Source: Emergomyces orientalis
Lineage: Eukaryota > Ascomycota > Eurotiomycetes > Onygenales > Ajellomycetaceae
Assembly (NCBI GenBank): GCA_002110485.1
Contig: MOWL01000003.1
Location: 434,001-498,000, forward strand
Length of the DNA: 64,000 nucleotides
Reading direction: 5' to 3'
The position numbers were made by a program, and so were the translations under genes. Below are positions 48,643-61,150 of the stretch, piece by piece (the first letter of the stretch is position 1; every line of letters starts with the position of its first letter). A model generated the notes under the pieces. The model worked only from the letters and a program-made list of their open reading frames with translations. It had not been told where the DNA came from and searched no databases.

Positions 48643-51600
48643 TCAATCTTTACTCCCATCATCCCTCGCCACCGTCTCGATTCCCTCCTCGCGCTTCTTC
48701 CGCTCCCATTCCGCTTTCTCTTCCTCCAGAATACTTGTCACTTCGAAATTCTCCAAAGAAAGGCGCGCTATCCAATGGTCCACTTCATCTGACTTATTAA
48801 CTTCGCTCTTTCCACCCTCATTCTCATCGGTTTTGTCGTCATCATAATCATCTTCATCATCCCTGTTCGCACGCCGACCAGCAGCGCCCGTACTTTGCTG
48901 GATAGTTGAGAGGCGCCTCACAAGTTCATTCGCATCCTGCAAGCTGACGAGGATCCTGTTCTTGTCCGATTTGGCGGCGTTCCTACGTAGCAATTGTACA
49001 ATTTTGCCTTCCTTGCAATCCTCCCAGGAAATGAATGGTTTATCCCCATTCGGATCGTAGATCTGAGAAACGTCGAACTTTTCAGGGCAACTCCGCCATC
49101 TATTTTCAAGATAATGGTAAATTCTCGGGACCGACGAGTGAAAGTACATGGTGACTCTGCTGCCAATATCTCCTTCCACAGTGCGATATTTACCGATCAA
49201 GTGAGCCATGAGGTTGTTCTCTGCGACTTCCAAAGGAGTCGCTCCTGTAGCATTTTCCAAAACAACCAGGCAAGGATCCATCTCTAACATGACTCTGACA
49301 TATTCAATTTTCTGGCCCCTGGTAGCCTGGTGGATGGGGTAGTTTCCTTGTTCATCAAGCACATAGAGCTCTTTTCCTCCCGTGATCTCCAGTATGGCTT
49401 TAAGTGTGGCTATTCCAGTCCCCTTGCCATCATCCGAAAGCCATTGCGACAATGGTGTCTGTCTACCCGATCTGATACGGAAGCCCATGCTAGTCCCTAG
49501 GAGGGATCTCTGTTGCGCAAGGATTGGGACAATTTCTGGATCTAGGATCTCACTCATAGTCCTCAAAAGTTTAGGGGAGTCTTTGCCCTTGGGACCATGG
49601 GGTGCGATTATGTGATGAAGCATGTTCCAGCCATTGTTATCTCGAGCGGTTTGATCTGCTCCAGCTTCAACGAGCAATTTGGCAGCCATAATCCTCCTGC
49701 CACGAAATGCTAGATGGAGGGGTGTGAGACCTGTGGTATTCTTGGTGTGCAACGAATCCGGGAATGATTCAAGGATAAATTGAATCAGAGAAGTGCCGAA
49801 TTTCTCAGATGGCGAGGCAAGCACCGCGCAATGAAGAGCCAGATTCCCTACAATATGTGTTAGTTCAGGACTGGTGATGCACATGTCAGGCGAGGTCGAG
49901 TAGGACTGCAGCAACTCACGTCGAGCATCCAGCCAGGATGTCAGCATATCATCTATTCCACCCTCCATTTTGAAGAGAGGCGCTAGGCGTGCGTCCTCCT
50001 TATAAGTGTGGAGGAATTCCTTATATTTCTTCTCGGGCTCATCGGAAAGGAACCACTTAACAGCATCAAGGTTGCCCTTAGTAATGACGAGCAAGAGCAA
50101 CGAATGTGAACTAGCAAAGGAATTACGGCAACGGTAACCGTTCTCGGTAGCCCAATCCTCTCGTTTTTTGCCATACACGGATAGGCCTCGATAGTACTTC
50201 ATCGTCCGTTAGCGAAAATCAAATAATTTAGCTGAAACCCACTCTCAGGTACATACCTTAGGTTCAGTCTCGGTTTTGACGCCTGCCTCCTCCATCAGAG
50301 CCTCAAACGGAAATCCAAGCCCTGTTTTCGACATAAGATAACCCAAAATTTCGGTGCGACCATGGCTAAAACACATGTCAAGTATGTGACTACCGACAGT
50401 GATAAATTTGCGATCGTCTTTGGCAGAAGATACATCGCTCCCTTCTCCTGAAGAGCTCCTCAGGTAGTGAGTTTCCTGCTCAACCAAAAATCTAACGACT
50501 GCCATATCATTTCGTTGGACGGCAAAATTCATCAAATCCATGCACCGAAATGCTATGAATTCTTTCATGTCAACCGGGATGGAGGTCTACAGGGCAGTGA
50601 AGCGATGAAGTTAGTAAAACTCAAAATCATAAAAATAAGAAGATCCAACTCGAAGGGGATCTGCCTACCGTTGGATTCTCGTACCAATTTGCTAACTTTT
50701 GATTGGCCAACCTTTCATGCTCACTTTTCACGGGATCCTTATTTTCATCACCCAAGAACATGGACAGGTCTCGGCGCGTCTGGAGGAGGTTCAGCGCAGT
50801 AGCTGAATATTTCCCCGCATTCACGCCGTCGCCCTCTCGGACATCATCAATAGTTTGCTCGTCATCAACAACATTAAAACGAACCTTGACGCCTTCATTA
50901 TCCGAGTAACGAGCTTCGGAGTCAGAGTCATAACTATAACTGTCATTGTCACTATCATTGTCTACAACAACTTCGTACACTTTACGGCTCGATTTTTCGG
51001 TAGCCGGTTTGCATGGACTGGCATCAACATCCTGAAGGATGGCCTTAGCCAGCTCGAAGTGGCCGCGAGCTACAGCAATGGTGAATATATCTATGTTTCG
51101 TGGTTTGAGCGTTGCGGTAAGTTGAAGCGAAGAACGCGACCTTTTGGAAGTGGTTGGCTGTGTCGTTAGTTCTTTAACCTTCTGGATATCACCATCCCAA
51201 GCGGCTTGGAACCTGAGATACACTAGTTAGTATTTGACTTCACATAATATAGCAGTGATAGGGAGTGAGGGGGGAATGCTATGAGAAAACGCAGGAGAAA
51301 AACATACAGCGGCATATACTGCTTTGTATCCAATTCCCCTACATCTGCGTCCTTGAAGGTATAGGGGCCCTCGAACTTTTTCGGGGTCGTTCCCCCCTCA
51401 ATTTCTGATGGCAACTCTTCCATGTTATGTACAACCTGCGGGAATCCTGGGTGCAATTCGGCAAAAGATTTACCACCTTTAGCTGTCAAGGCCTGTTTGA
51501 GTTCCTCTAGTTCCTTAATTTCTCGTTTAACCCACTCGGCCCTCAACTGAAGCTGCTGCTCGAACTTGGTAAACTCTGCAGACTTCAATTTATCTTGGAT

Positions 51601-54600
51601 GACCTCCGAAGCCATTATCGCTATGGCAAGCTCATTCTGGACAAAAGAATATTCGAAGGTCCCTTCTACCAGGCCGTTTAAGTAAACAGCTTCGGGTTCG
51701 AACTCCGTATTACTGAAGGGGGCTCTTTGCGTTTTATCCCGAGGTTTCAGGAAATCCAGTCGCCAGCAAATAATGTCAAGAACTGTTTGGCAATTTTGAG
51801 ACCGGTAAGTATCTTTATCAAATAATCGGTACGAATCGGGCGTCATTGCATTTGCATCAGCTCCAGCATCTAAAAGCTTTTTGACCACAGCAGGGGGCGC
51901 ATATTCGGCGGCTTTAATAATCGGGCGACGCAGAGAATGTTCAATCTCTCGGTCACCGAATTTTCGGCGTGCCCAAATGCGTCGAAGGCGTTCATTAGGC
52001 ACCGACAAGGTGGCTCCTTTCTCCACTAATTTCTCAATCATCCCGGTTCCCTTGTATCTAGCTGCTGTGCCCAAAGGTAACTCGGAGACAGGCTGCCAAT
52101 CATGGTTTATAAATGGGTGGTTAATTGCAAGCTGGGCAGCCGGCCCGTCGATTTCGAACATCACGTCTATAAGGCGAGGTTCGCCGGCCCTTACAAGAGC
52201 ATGGAACGCGGTTAGATGGTCTTTATTGGCTTGCGTCGAAGAGGCCCCCGTTTCGAGGAGGGTTCGTAACATATCCTTGGACTTTTCGAATGGGTGGTGC
52301 ATGGCAAAGAGCATAGAAAAGATTATTTTGATCTGACCGTATTCCTTCTGGACGAAGGGCTGGCTCGCATCTGCACCAAACTCAGTGGTAAGGCTAGTGA
52401 TAATGTCCACATGGCCGTATATAATAGCCACATGAAGTGGGCTAAGTGGAAAATCCCAGGAGAGAACTCCAATGTCATCGTAAAAGTTAGGCTGGTTTTC
52501 ATCCTCATTCTGTTCTTCTGGAGAAGCCTTTGATGGGTCCGTGACCATGATCATTGACCCTTGTGACACAGCATATGGAGACTCCGTGCCACCTCCCACG
52601 ACTGAAATGTCGTCATCTTCCTCTTCACAGTCGTCATCCCCACTTGATGCCACGGATAAGGTCGCATTTCTGGGTTTTGAACCCGAATTTTCAAGATGTT
52701 CAACCTGATTTGCTTCGCTCTTCCTCAGAATTGCTCGAAGGATTTCCACATCTCCACGTGCTGCTGCAAGGTGAAGAGCGGTAAATCCGCCAGCAACGCG
52801 ACTGACAAGTCGTGCCCCATGGTGGACGAGGCATCGTACGATTTTTGGGGTTCCGCACATGATCGCCAAATGAAGGGGCATTCGCCCGGTATGATCTCGC
52901 CGGTCAATGTTGAAATCTTCCTGGGCGCAGCATTTTTCAACGTGAGCAATATCCCCCTCAACAATAGCTTTGCAAAGGGTCTCTGTGTCGCCAATGTAAG
53001 CGAATTCGGTCCAGTCTGAATCCGTAATAGGGTTGAAGCTCCCAATGGCTTGTCTCCCCGGGTCATTCTTCATAAATTGTATTTTGCCCGACAAATATTT
53101 CTTGCCCTCTTCCTCTGCAATGGACTTTTCCTCCTCTGAAATAGGAGTAGGGCAGTGGCCGCAACAATCTTCGATGGCATGCTTCACGCTGCCAAAAAAC
53201 GCGGGATGCCTATGTAAATTCACCTTTCGGTCCTTTGGCTTGTTCCACTCTGCATTTAGCAGCAAGTCCTTTTTGTAAATTAGTTTCTCGATCTGTTGAT
53301 AAAAATTAGCATCCGGCCACCTCTATATTACTGCGCGACCTGGAGATAAAAACTACCTTCTTAGCCGTGTATTTCCGCCCATATGGAATGGTGAATGTAT
53401 GATAGTTAGAAACGTCTTCCTGTTCCACCCATTCCGCAACATCTTCAGGCTGTACTTCTTTCAGATTTGCTCTGTTGCGGTAGTGAATCCTATCATGACT
53501 GGAAGGGGCTCTGTCCCGCTCGTCACGGCGCTGCTCAAGGTAATTTTCTCTGCTGACTTGAGTAGGGAGCTTCTCCATAACCATTAGTCGTGCAAGGCCA
53601 ACCACATGGTTGAAGCTTCTTTCGAATATTGTGGGATCCAGCCTTGAACGATCTAAAGCCGGCCAATACGCCTCAAATCCACGATGGGCATATTTGGCGA
53701 GGCGGTTCTCATACGAAGGGGAACGCCGGGTAAGGTCGATGGAATTGGCTTGAGTAGCAAAAGAGGCAATTGCCCGAGGGTTGGCCCAAACCTGACGGCC
53801 ATCAAATGCAGTACAAGCGCAATCTACGTCAAAGCCGGTCAAGATTTCCGAGACACTTTTATAGAGCCTTAGCACGATCTGGACGTGGCGAGTGGGATAT
53901 TTTGAAACGATGGTCAGGGCATTTTTGGTTCGAATAACCTGTTTTCCACAATTAGAATTTTCTCCGAGGGAATATCTAAGGCGCCAATTATCCAATAGGA
54001 TAGACATACGCTGACTTCCTCCAAGATACTCTCGCGGATGCATTTCTCAATCTGTTTGATTTTTTCAATCGCTTGCTCCTCATCAAGACCGTAAATAAAC
54101 AGATCGACGTCTGAAGAAGGGGCAATTTTCTCGTGGTAATATTCTCTGCAAAAAGGGGTCAGAGCCATGGGTCGAACCCAAGGACTGGGCATATATATAT
54201 AAGGTCAAATTTGCAGTAATTTACCTCTGCGCCTTGCGCGACGAACTGAACTTCTTAGGAACAGGCAACAGACATGTAGTCACAGCACTCCCGGCAACGA
54301 CGACATTGCTCCAGTCCATATCCACCAGAGACGACTCTGAAAACACCCTGAAATTCTCGACGAACTGATCGAAAGCCGGGACCACGGCAGTCGTGCCATC
54401 CTTTTTCCGCAATTCTGGCGCCAGAGGAAGGATATACTTTTCAGCGTCCGCTGGGCTTTCTTTAAGAAGGGCCCGCGCCTTCACCTTGACATCTACAGCG
54501 TGCTGAATATAAACAGGCACAACATTGACGTTAGGGTTCTCAATGGCTGTATTGTTGGGTTCTTGAGCAAAAATTTCACGGAGCTTAGATTCGTAAGCTT

Positions 54601-54703
54601 TAAAAGGGGCCATCGCCTCGCCAGTGAGAATATCATCGCGGCTGTGCTTATCTAGATAAGGAACGAAGTCGTTTAGGGGAACGGGGAGAGCTGGTAGCTC
54701 CAT
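48643..54703 (-). CDS. Nucleotidyltransferase-like + ankyrin-repeat protein
   Basis: Seven exons (minus: 54703-54225, 54145-54010, 53938-53357, 53292-51308, 51212-50669, 50586-50257, 50196-48643) give 1869 residues; all phases agree. The N-terminal 400 residues carry a Pol-beta nucleotidyltransferase signature: VVAGSAVTTCLLPVP (Gly-Ser at 138-139), SSDVDLFIYGL (D172, D174) and a later GFDVDCAC that can supply the third acidic residue. A conserved block follows (KDLLLNAEWNKPKDR, HRHPAFFG, CCGHCP). Ankyrin repeats start near 525 (GRMPLHLAIM, FTALHLAAARGDVEI), break for an acidic insert, resume (SPLHVAIIYGHVDI) and return near 1500 (LTPLHLAFRGRRIMAAKLL). The end is acidic, then coiled-coil-like (ILEEEKAEWERKKREE). 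The overall protein is one I recall as widely conserved in filamentous fungi and annotated only as ankyrin protein. Substrate and activity are unknown. Confidence 0.88.
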
Positions 54704-56350
54704 GGTTGAGAGAAAGATTGGGTTTCAGGGCAAAAAAAAGAATAGCAAACAAGAGTGAAAGTTAAAGTGAGGGTCTCAATGGAGGGGCGAGAATTCTTTC
54801 TGAATTTTAGAAAACAGGACAATTCTGAACAACAATTTGCGCTGGCTATAAATCGATTGTCACTTGTTGCCAGCAAAAGAGCAATAAAAATTACGGGAAT
54901 TCCAAGCGCCTTTTAAATGTTTTGTTGCAATTGAATTTCGAGATACAAGCGAGCTAAAAGGGTAAATCAATCAGGCGACGGTAGGCAACAGGGCCATTTT
55001 GGGCAATTGACTTGTAAAGTTGGCGTTGAAGAGAGTTCCAAAGAAAATCTGGTGGAAACCTCCATATTGGTCGTGTTAGTACGGGGTATGCTGGGCGGGG
55101 AGCGTGAAGAGTCAACAAATATCTCCGATCACCAGCAACTTGCCCACTCCTGTCATGAAAATCTGGCGCTAGGGAGGTGTTTGCCTTCCACTAATTTAAC
55201 TAACAGGAGCGTGGCGCGACCAACAAGCGACCCCACAGGAGGATACCCAGGAGCGATAGCACACTGGTCCGCTGCAAAGAGATCGCACGAATCCACTGAG
55301 CTATCTATCTCACGGCAAGCAAGGGGAAGGTCGATGCATTGGCATATTAATAATAGGCAGCATATCCACTCCAACTCCCCCCCATCCACAATATTGGAAG
55401 CAAGCTGTTGCTTTATTTCCGGCTGGGAGGGTAACCAGGGGAACCGGGAATGGGGACGCGACTGTTGAGTTACTACTACTACCCAAACCCGCGAAGCACT
55501 TTTGAGCAGGCCGTCATTGCAGTTATGCCTCCGGAAAGCAGCCTGAGACAATGCACGACATTAACGTTACCACCAATGATGCTGCATCTGATTTCGAAAG
55601 AAAGTTGTGTCCCCCAGGTAACATATCAGTCAGTCAGTCACCTGGATTTGGCCTAGTTTTGGTTGCGGCTCAAGGCTCAAGCAAGGGTGTTGTTGGTACC
55701 AATGCTATCATCGTACAACCAAGCGCCATGCTGTATATTTTATTATATAGAAGACTGGGAAATGGTTCTTTGAGTGCGGTGACCAGATGGCTACATTTCC
55801 TTTCATTTATTGAGAGTAATTCTACTTGCGCCGCCCTGCATATAAATGAGAATAAAATCGTTGTCGTCTTCATTAATTAACCCAAGTCCGTGGGAACGTT
55901 CCGAGGCCCAGCAAAAAGTACAGTAAGGTACGTAAAATCATATGGACTTATCCAGGGGAAACCTGCGAAAAGGACACCTTGAATTAAAGTGCAAAGAAAT
56001 AAAACTTGGGTGTGAGGGTGAGGGAACGAGGAAGACAAGGGAAAGAGAAAAAAAAATCATAAATCCTGACACATAAAAGCCGGAAAAGAAGTTACATGCG
56101 GAAAACGAAATAAGAAAAACTACCAAAGTGAAAAATTTCCTAGACATTGCTCTGCTCACTGAGCCATGTAGAGAGAGTGCATATGCCCACATCGTGGATC
56201 CGAGCGGAAACGAAATTAAACCCATAAAGTGCGTCCATCATTAAGCGCCTAATGAGCAGAAAAAGGAGAATGAAAAAATGAAAAAAAAGTACTAATTATT
56301 CGTCCCTTTTCTCCCTAGAATTTCTCTTTGTATAAACCAATCAAGCCTAG
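54704..56350. other. Spacer, ankyrin gene promoter to spartin 3' end
   Basis: 1.6 kb without a supported gene. The left part is the promoter and leader of the minus-strand ankyrin gene; the right 400 bases are AT-rich and probably the spartin-like gene's 3' UTR. Confidence 0.5.
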
Positions 56351-57995
56351 CTACTTGCCATTTCGTAACGTACTCCCGCCCAGAGATCTCCCAGTCTGCG
56401 AACCGTAGGCAGGAGGCGGGGTAGGAGACGGGGACGGACCACGAGGAAGATAGGGGTTACCGGGAGTGAGGCCAGAAAGACTCTGGCTGCTGCCCGATCT
56501 CATGAAGGGGGGAGGACTTTGTTTATCCGGGGTGCCGGAACCCAAGGGTCCCGAGCCAGGGTAGTGCGTGGCGGGGTCATCGCCGCCAACAACAATCTGC
56601 TGCCCATCCTTCATACGTCCGACGACCATTCCCTTCGCGACAGATTTGAGAACTGCTTTGCGCGACACTCCAGCTGCATCGATGTACACTAATCCAACAT
56701 TTTTAACTCCCCCTGCCAGCTCCGCCGTAAATTTCCCAGCTTCTGGGCCGTAGCGGTGGCCGACCACCGTGGTTGCAGCGAGCTGTCCTGATTGGAGAAG
56801 CTGTCTGGCACCATGGTCAATCCCATCTGCAATTGTCGAGAAAGCTATCAAGGATTTGTTTAAAATTCCTGGTTTAGAGTGGTATATCGGCTGGCCGTTC
56901 TCATCAAAACCCCTAGGTTTGGAATCTGAATCTTTCTTGCCTGCAACGGAGGCGCCGAGGTTTTGCGCCACCTTGGTAACCTTGCCGACCGTTTTGGATG
57001 ATAATCCGGCTGCGTTGCCTGAGAATGTATTGATCCTCCTGATGCGTGCTTGCGTTGTGGGGGTGAATGTCATGGGTTTGGCATTTGGCTTCGTTTTCTG
57101 CGTGAAGGTATTTGCTCCGGACTGTAGAGACTTGGCAATATATGAGGAGCCTGCGACTAGGAGCCGTGAGGCGGTGGCAGACGTCTGAATAATAGTAGAC
57201 TTCGCATACGCGGGGTGCCTCGCGGTTTGCAAATATTCATCGGAAACATTATGGACAGAGATGTTGTTCCCTTGTCCTTCGGTGGGGAGCTGTATTTCAA
57301 CCGGATCTATCACAGTTACAATTAGCAACTACCTTCTATAATCTGCAGACGATCAAATTGGACATACTCTTTGAACCGTGTTTCACATCCGCACCTTCTA
57401 CAACGTTGAAGCCATCCGTTAGCTCACCAACAACACTTCCATTTTCCTCGTCGACGAGGACGATTTGCCCAGGTTGGTGTTTCGTAGGTTTCTTTTCGCT
57501 CCCAGTCCCGACATATCCTTCTCCAGGAGCATACGTGGCAGGGTTATATGGAGCGAATTTGGGGGGAGGAGATCGCTCGAGAAACGCAGTGCACTGGGCA
57601 AGGATCGTTTCGAAGGTGTCCACGTCTTCCTGGGACACCTTTCCTGGGCCACTACCAATTTGCGGAAATTGGATCCGGGTGAATGCTCCTGCTTGTGGGC
57701 CTAGATCCCAGCGTGGAATGAGGTAGCTGTGTGGCGGTTGGTGGTATATCTGGGTGGTTGCGGGCAATGGCAGATCCAGCTCTGGCGGGAGGTGAAGGTG
57801 GAGGTAAAAGTCATCTTCTGGAGGCTGCGAAGCTAATTCAGGATCCGTAGACGGACAGGAAGTAGGAACCATCAAGAGGGAGAGGGTTTGGGGACCCGAT
57901 GGTGTGAGTTCCGATTCTTCTCCATTTTGAATGTGGAACGCCCGAATATTTTCAATGCTGAAGAACAAACGAGGATCGTTAGGACCCCGAGACAT
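56351..57995 (-). CDS. Spartin-like senescence-domain protein
   Basis: Fungal relative of spartin/plant senescence-domain proteins, which bind lipids and act at lipid droplets or membrane contacts. Exons (minus) 57995-57368 and 57306-56351 give 527 residues. The start is the ATG reading MSRGPNDPRLFF. The first 200 residues form an N-terminal domain with DDFYLHLHLPPELDLPLP and PRWDLGPQAGAFTRIQFP. The senescence domain covers about residues 240-430: STIIQTSATASRLLVAGSSY, NAKPMTFTPTTQARIRRI, a Gly-rich run, NKSLIAFSTIADGIDHGARQ, VVGHRYGPEAGK, GGVKNVGLVYIDAAGVSRKA and KSVAKGMVVGRM. The last 90 residues are Pro/Gly/Ser-rich and disordered. The intron is 61 bases. The domain call is firm; the cellular role in fungi is inferred. 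Confidence 0.9.
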
Positions 57996-59343
57996 ACTCA
58001 AGGTACGTTATTGACTGACTGAAGACGCTGAATGTTTTCAAAGAGGTTAGAGTAGCGAACAGTTTGAAGAGCTAATGGTTATCTAAGAGGGTACGCACGT
58101 AGAGTGAAGATAGCAGCGAAGTAGAACTATGTCAGCAGGGATGCCAGGGGTGTGTGTGCCCGTGTCTGCTGCACTTGGAGCAGGTGAGAATTACACCAGC
58201 GAATGCAAGGCCAGGTGAAGCGGCAGCAGTAAAAAATGAAACTCGTCAGGACAAGGGAATCAGGGGCTTTGCTTTTCAGATTGTAGTAAAAGGAAGATAA
58301 AAGATAAAAGACTCTTTGCTCGATATCTCCCCGAAAAGTGTTTGACAATGGGGAGGGGGCTTTGTCGTGTGTGCGGGAGGTGGGCAAAGGATTATTGCAA
58401 TATGGAGGGGCTTCAGCCACATCTGCAGTGTCGCAGCGTGCCTTGGCAGGTCTAGCACGTCAGGGATTGGGACTTCAGGGTTATATTTGGCATAGCCTGC
58501 GTCCGTCACGGCGTCAACACCGCTTGGCACAGCATCATTGGCAAAGATTGGTGAATCCTGTTGAGGACAGGCTTAGACTAAGAACCAGCTGATGATGTCA
58601 CCAGCGCCAATCACGGCGAACGAACAAGTGAGCGCCACATATTGTGGCTGGTGGCCAGCCAGGCGGCAATATCAAACCTTGTGGAGTGTGAAGCTCCGTT
58701 GACTCTGTTGAGTTCATATCAGCTTGAAGCAAGAAACTATATTGATCTGCCGGATCAGAGATTTTGATTAGTTCTGATGTTCTCGCGGGCACAGCCCTAT
58801 CAGTAACCAACCACTGCCTGTGTAGATTTCGAGGTAGAAGCAGGAAAAGATGTCATTTCGAGTTCCCTCCTCTGGTGTCTTTTTTAATCTGATTGCATTG
58901 CATATTCTTCATTTCACCTCATGGTCTTTGAAATATCATGCACAAACCGATAATCAAATCCAGCCCCAGTATAGATAGACATCCTGTAAGAAATATTGAT
59001 CACTACTTCACTGTGGCCGACTCAGTCAAAAATAACAGGATCTGGTCAGATAGTGGGCCTCCGTATAAGATATACATACCTATGGATCAGGCAAGGAAAA
59101 ACTTCATCCGCTGTGGAGTGTTGAAATTGTATCGTTGTATGAGCGTATGCTTGGCTACTATGATATTGCCCGTCGGGAGCCGTCATTGTCTCGTGCAATA
59201 ATAAGTGCATCAAATTAGTAATTATATGGTGCCTGGGAACAGCGAACTCGAATATTTTGATTTGGAGGAACCGCCATGGCCATATTTCGTTCCATAGCTC
59301 TTGGCTTAACCTGATAAAGGAAACTCTTCTTCTTCTTCCCTGG
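57996..59343. other. Spartin-like gene promoter, up to the Copia LTR
   Basis: 1.35 kb with no supported gene or RNA. It holds the promoter of the minus-strand spartin-like gene and the left flank of the Copia insertion. Confidence 0.5.
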
Positions 59344-59523
59344 TGTTAATCATGCCCGATGGAAATCGTCGCCAAAAGACATCGCCGAGTTGGTGAAGTC
59401 ATGTGACTGATTATCTGCTCCTCATAGAGTGCATCAAGCCTATCATATTGAACTACCTAACTAGCTAAAATATATATGTGTGTGTGGGGCATGTGACCCG
59501 GGTAGCCCTAGTATCACCTAACA
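59344..59523 (-). repeat. Probable 3' LTR of the Copia element (180 bp)
   Basis: Directly after a seven-G polypurine run the minus strand reads TGTTAGGTGATAC, and 180 bases on it ends ATTAACA, giving TG...CA ends with 5-base inverted termini TGTTA/TAACA. A TATATATTTTAG box lies inside. The outer limit is inferred, since no second LTR is in the window. A 5-base target duplicate would be CCTGG at 59339-59343. Confidence 0.6.
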
Positions 59524-59530
59524 CCCCCCC
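59524..59530 (-). other. Polypurine tract
   Basis: Seven G on the minus strand immediately before the TG that starts the LTR. This is the expected primer site for plus-strand DNA synthesis in LTR retrotransposons. Confidence 0.65.
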
Positions 59531-59623
59531 ATGCTAGGGCGCCCCAGGAGCACGCACACAGGCCACGCCATAGGCATCAAAAATCAAAATAGCAGCTAAG
59601 TACAAAACTTTTAGTTAAATCCA

Positions 59624-61150
59624 TTAAGCAGATCCCCCCGAACCAATCAAGCCAAGATTAGCCACAAAAGCATTGAATGCGGGCCTAGGCAGCGCCTTCG
59701 TAAAACCATCCGCCTTATTCTCCGTTGAGCTGACGTGCCGAATAAGGAGCTCCTTTTTAGCCACTAGATCGCGTAATATATGGTAGCGGACTTCAATATG
59801 CCTCGAGCGCTTAGTTAAAGACTCGCCGTTAGCTAGATCAATGGCACCTTTATTATCAATATGCAGATTATTGGAAAGAACATAGCCATCCGCATTCTCA
59901 AGCAGTCCCGCATCATGCAGCATATCTTTAAGCCAAATCAGCTCGCACGCAGCTTCGCTAGCAGCAATATACTCAGCTTCAGTTGTGGACTTCGCCGTAG
60001 AGATCTGCCGCTGCGAACGCCATGATACGGGAGCTCCATTGATCATTATAATATAGCCCGTAGTCGATTTATATTGGGGGTCTGCACCCGCCCAATCTGA
60101 ATCCGCGTAGGCCATGGGAGCCAGCCCTTCGTCCCCTATATTCCTCTTATACAGAATGCCCGTAGTCCTAGTCTTCTTCATATAGCGGAGAACATGCTTC
60201 AAAGCAGCCCAGCACTCCTTATTTGGGCGAGAATTGAATCGCGATAAATAATTTACCGCGAACATTATATCCGGTCTGGTGCTTGTAACCAGATATTGAA
60301 GAGACCCAAGCCCTTGACGATATCGCGTAGCCGTAAAATCATCATCAAGGCCCTTATCCTCATCCGGCGAGAACTGGAGCTTTGTGCCAGCATTCATGGG
60401 GGTTGGTGCCGGATTGATTGCAGTCATGCCAAAATCATCAAGGATCTCATCAATATAGCGTGTTTGCGTGACCAGTAAATCACCATTACGGCCCGCAATT
60501 TCCATACCTAAGTATGGCTTATCATCGTCGATTCTTTTGGTGTCAAAACGCTTCGCAATCTCATCGAGAACCCAGTCAATATCATGCTCATTGGGCCCCG
60601 TAACGCGGCAGTCATCAACGTGCAGCGTCAAATACACCTTACGGATGGGGTGATATAGGAATCCGCCGTCATACGGTGATATGCGGAAACCAATCGAAGT
60701 GAGATGCTCAGTGGCAAGAAAATACCACGTCCTCGCAGCTTGCTTCAGCCCATACAGGCTCTGGCGAACCAGGCCAACTAGATTGCCCCTGCCATGTTTT
60801 ATGCCCGTCGGGAGCTGCATATAGATCATTTCTTCCTGTGGCAGCACGCCATTAAGGAATGCAGACACGTAATCAATTGCCTTCGATTTCCATCCCCTAG
60901 CCGTAGAGATCGCGAATAGGCTTCTGGTTGTAGGACCAGAGACAACGGCAGCGTAAGACTTCGTATAATGGACTCCTCGCTGCTGAAGGAATCCGCGAAC
61001 CACCCATCGTGCGCGAAAGCGGATGGTTTCTCCCTTATTATTTAATTTGCGGTCATATACCCATTTACCCGTAAGAACATCCATATCCGGGGACCGCTCA
61101 GTAATAACATATGTTTTCTTTTGATTGAACATATCGACCTCCTTCCTCAT
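59624..61150 (-). CDS. Copia reverse transcriptase-RNase H part
   Basis: 508 codons from an in-frame ATG at 61150, overlapping the upstream frame by 53 bases in a different phase. Reverse transcriptase blocks: VLTGKWVYDRKLN, RFRARWVVRGF, AIDYVSAFLNG (first Asp), YGLKQAARTWY, LTLHVDD near 60616 (catalytic pair, HVDD in place of YVDD). RNase H blocks: YADSDWAG, STTEAEYIAASEAACELIW, LHIDNKGAIDLANG, KADGFTKAL. All catalytic acidic residues are present. The ATG is unlikely to be a natural start; it lies where the polyprotein should run on from integrase. Confidence 0.88.
   Translation of the reverse strand: MRKEVDMFNQKKTYVITERSPDMDVLTGKWVYDRKLNNKGETIRFRARWVVRGFLQQRGVHYTKSYAAVVSGPTTRSLFAISTARGWKSKAIDYVSAFLNGVLPQEEMIYMQLPTGIKHGRGNLVGLVRQSLYGLKQAARTWYFLATEHLTSIGFRISPYDGGFLYHPIRKVYLTLHVDDCRVTGPNEHDIDWVLDEIAKRFDTKRIDDDKPYLGMEIAGRNGDLLVTQTRYIDEILDDFGMTAINPAPTPMNAGTKLQFSPDEDKGLDDDFTATRYRQGLGSLQYLVTSTRPDIMFAVNYLSRFNSRPNKECWAALKHVLRYMKKTRTTGILYKRNIGDEGLAPMAYADSDWAGADPQYKSTTGYIIMINGAPVSWRSQRQISTAKSTTEAEYIAASEAACELIWLKDMLHDAGLLENADGYVLSNNLHIDNKGAIDLANGESLTKRSRHIEVRYHILRDLVAKKELLIRHVSSTENKADGFTKALPRPAFNAFVANLGLIGSGGSA

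Noticed and set aside
51686..51700. GGGTTCGAACTCCG, resembling a tRNA B-box
   Set aside because: It lies in exon 4 of the ankyrin gene and codes FEPEA on the minus strand; no A-box or acceptor stem at the right distance.
54168..54182. Palindromic GGGTCGAACCC in an intron, resembling a T-loop
   Set aside because: No matching A-box or acceptor stem was found around it.
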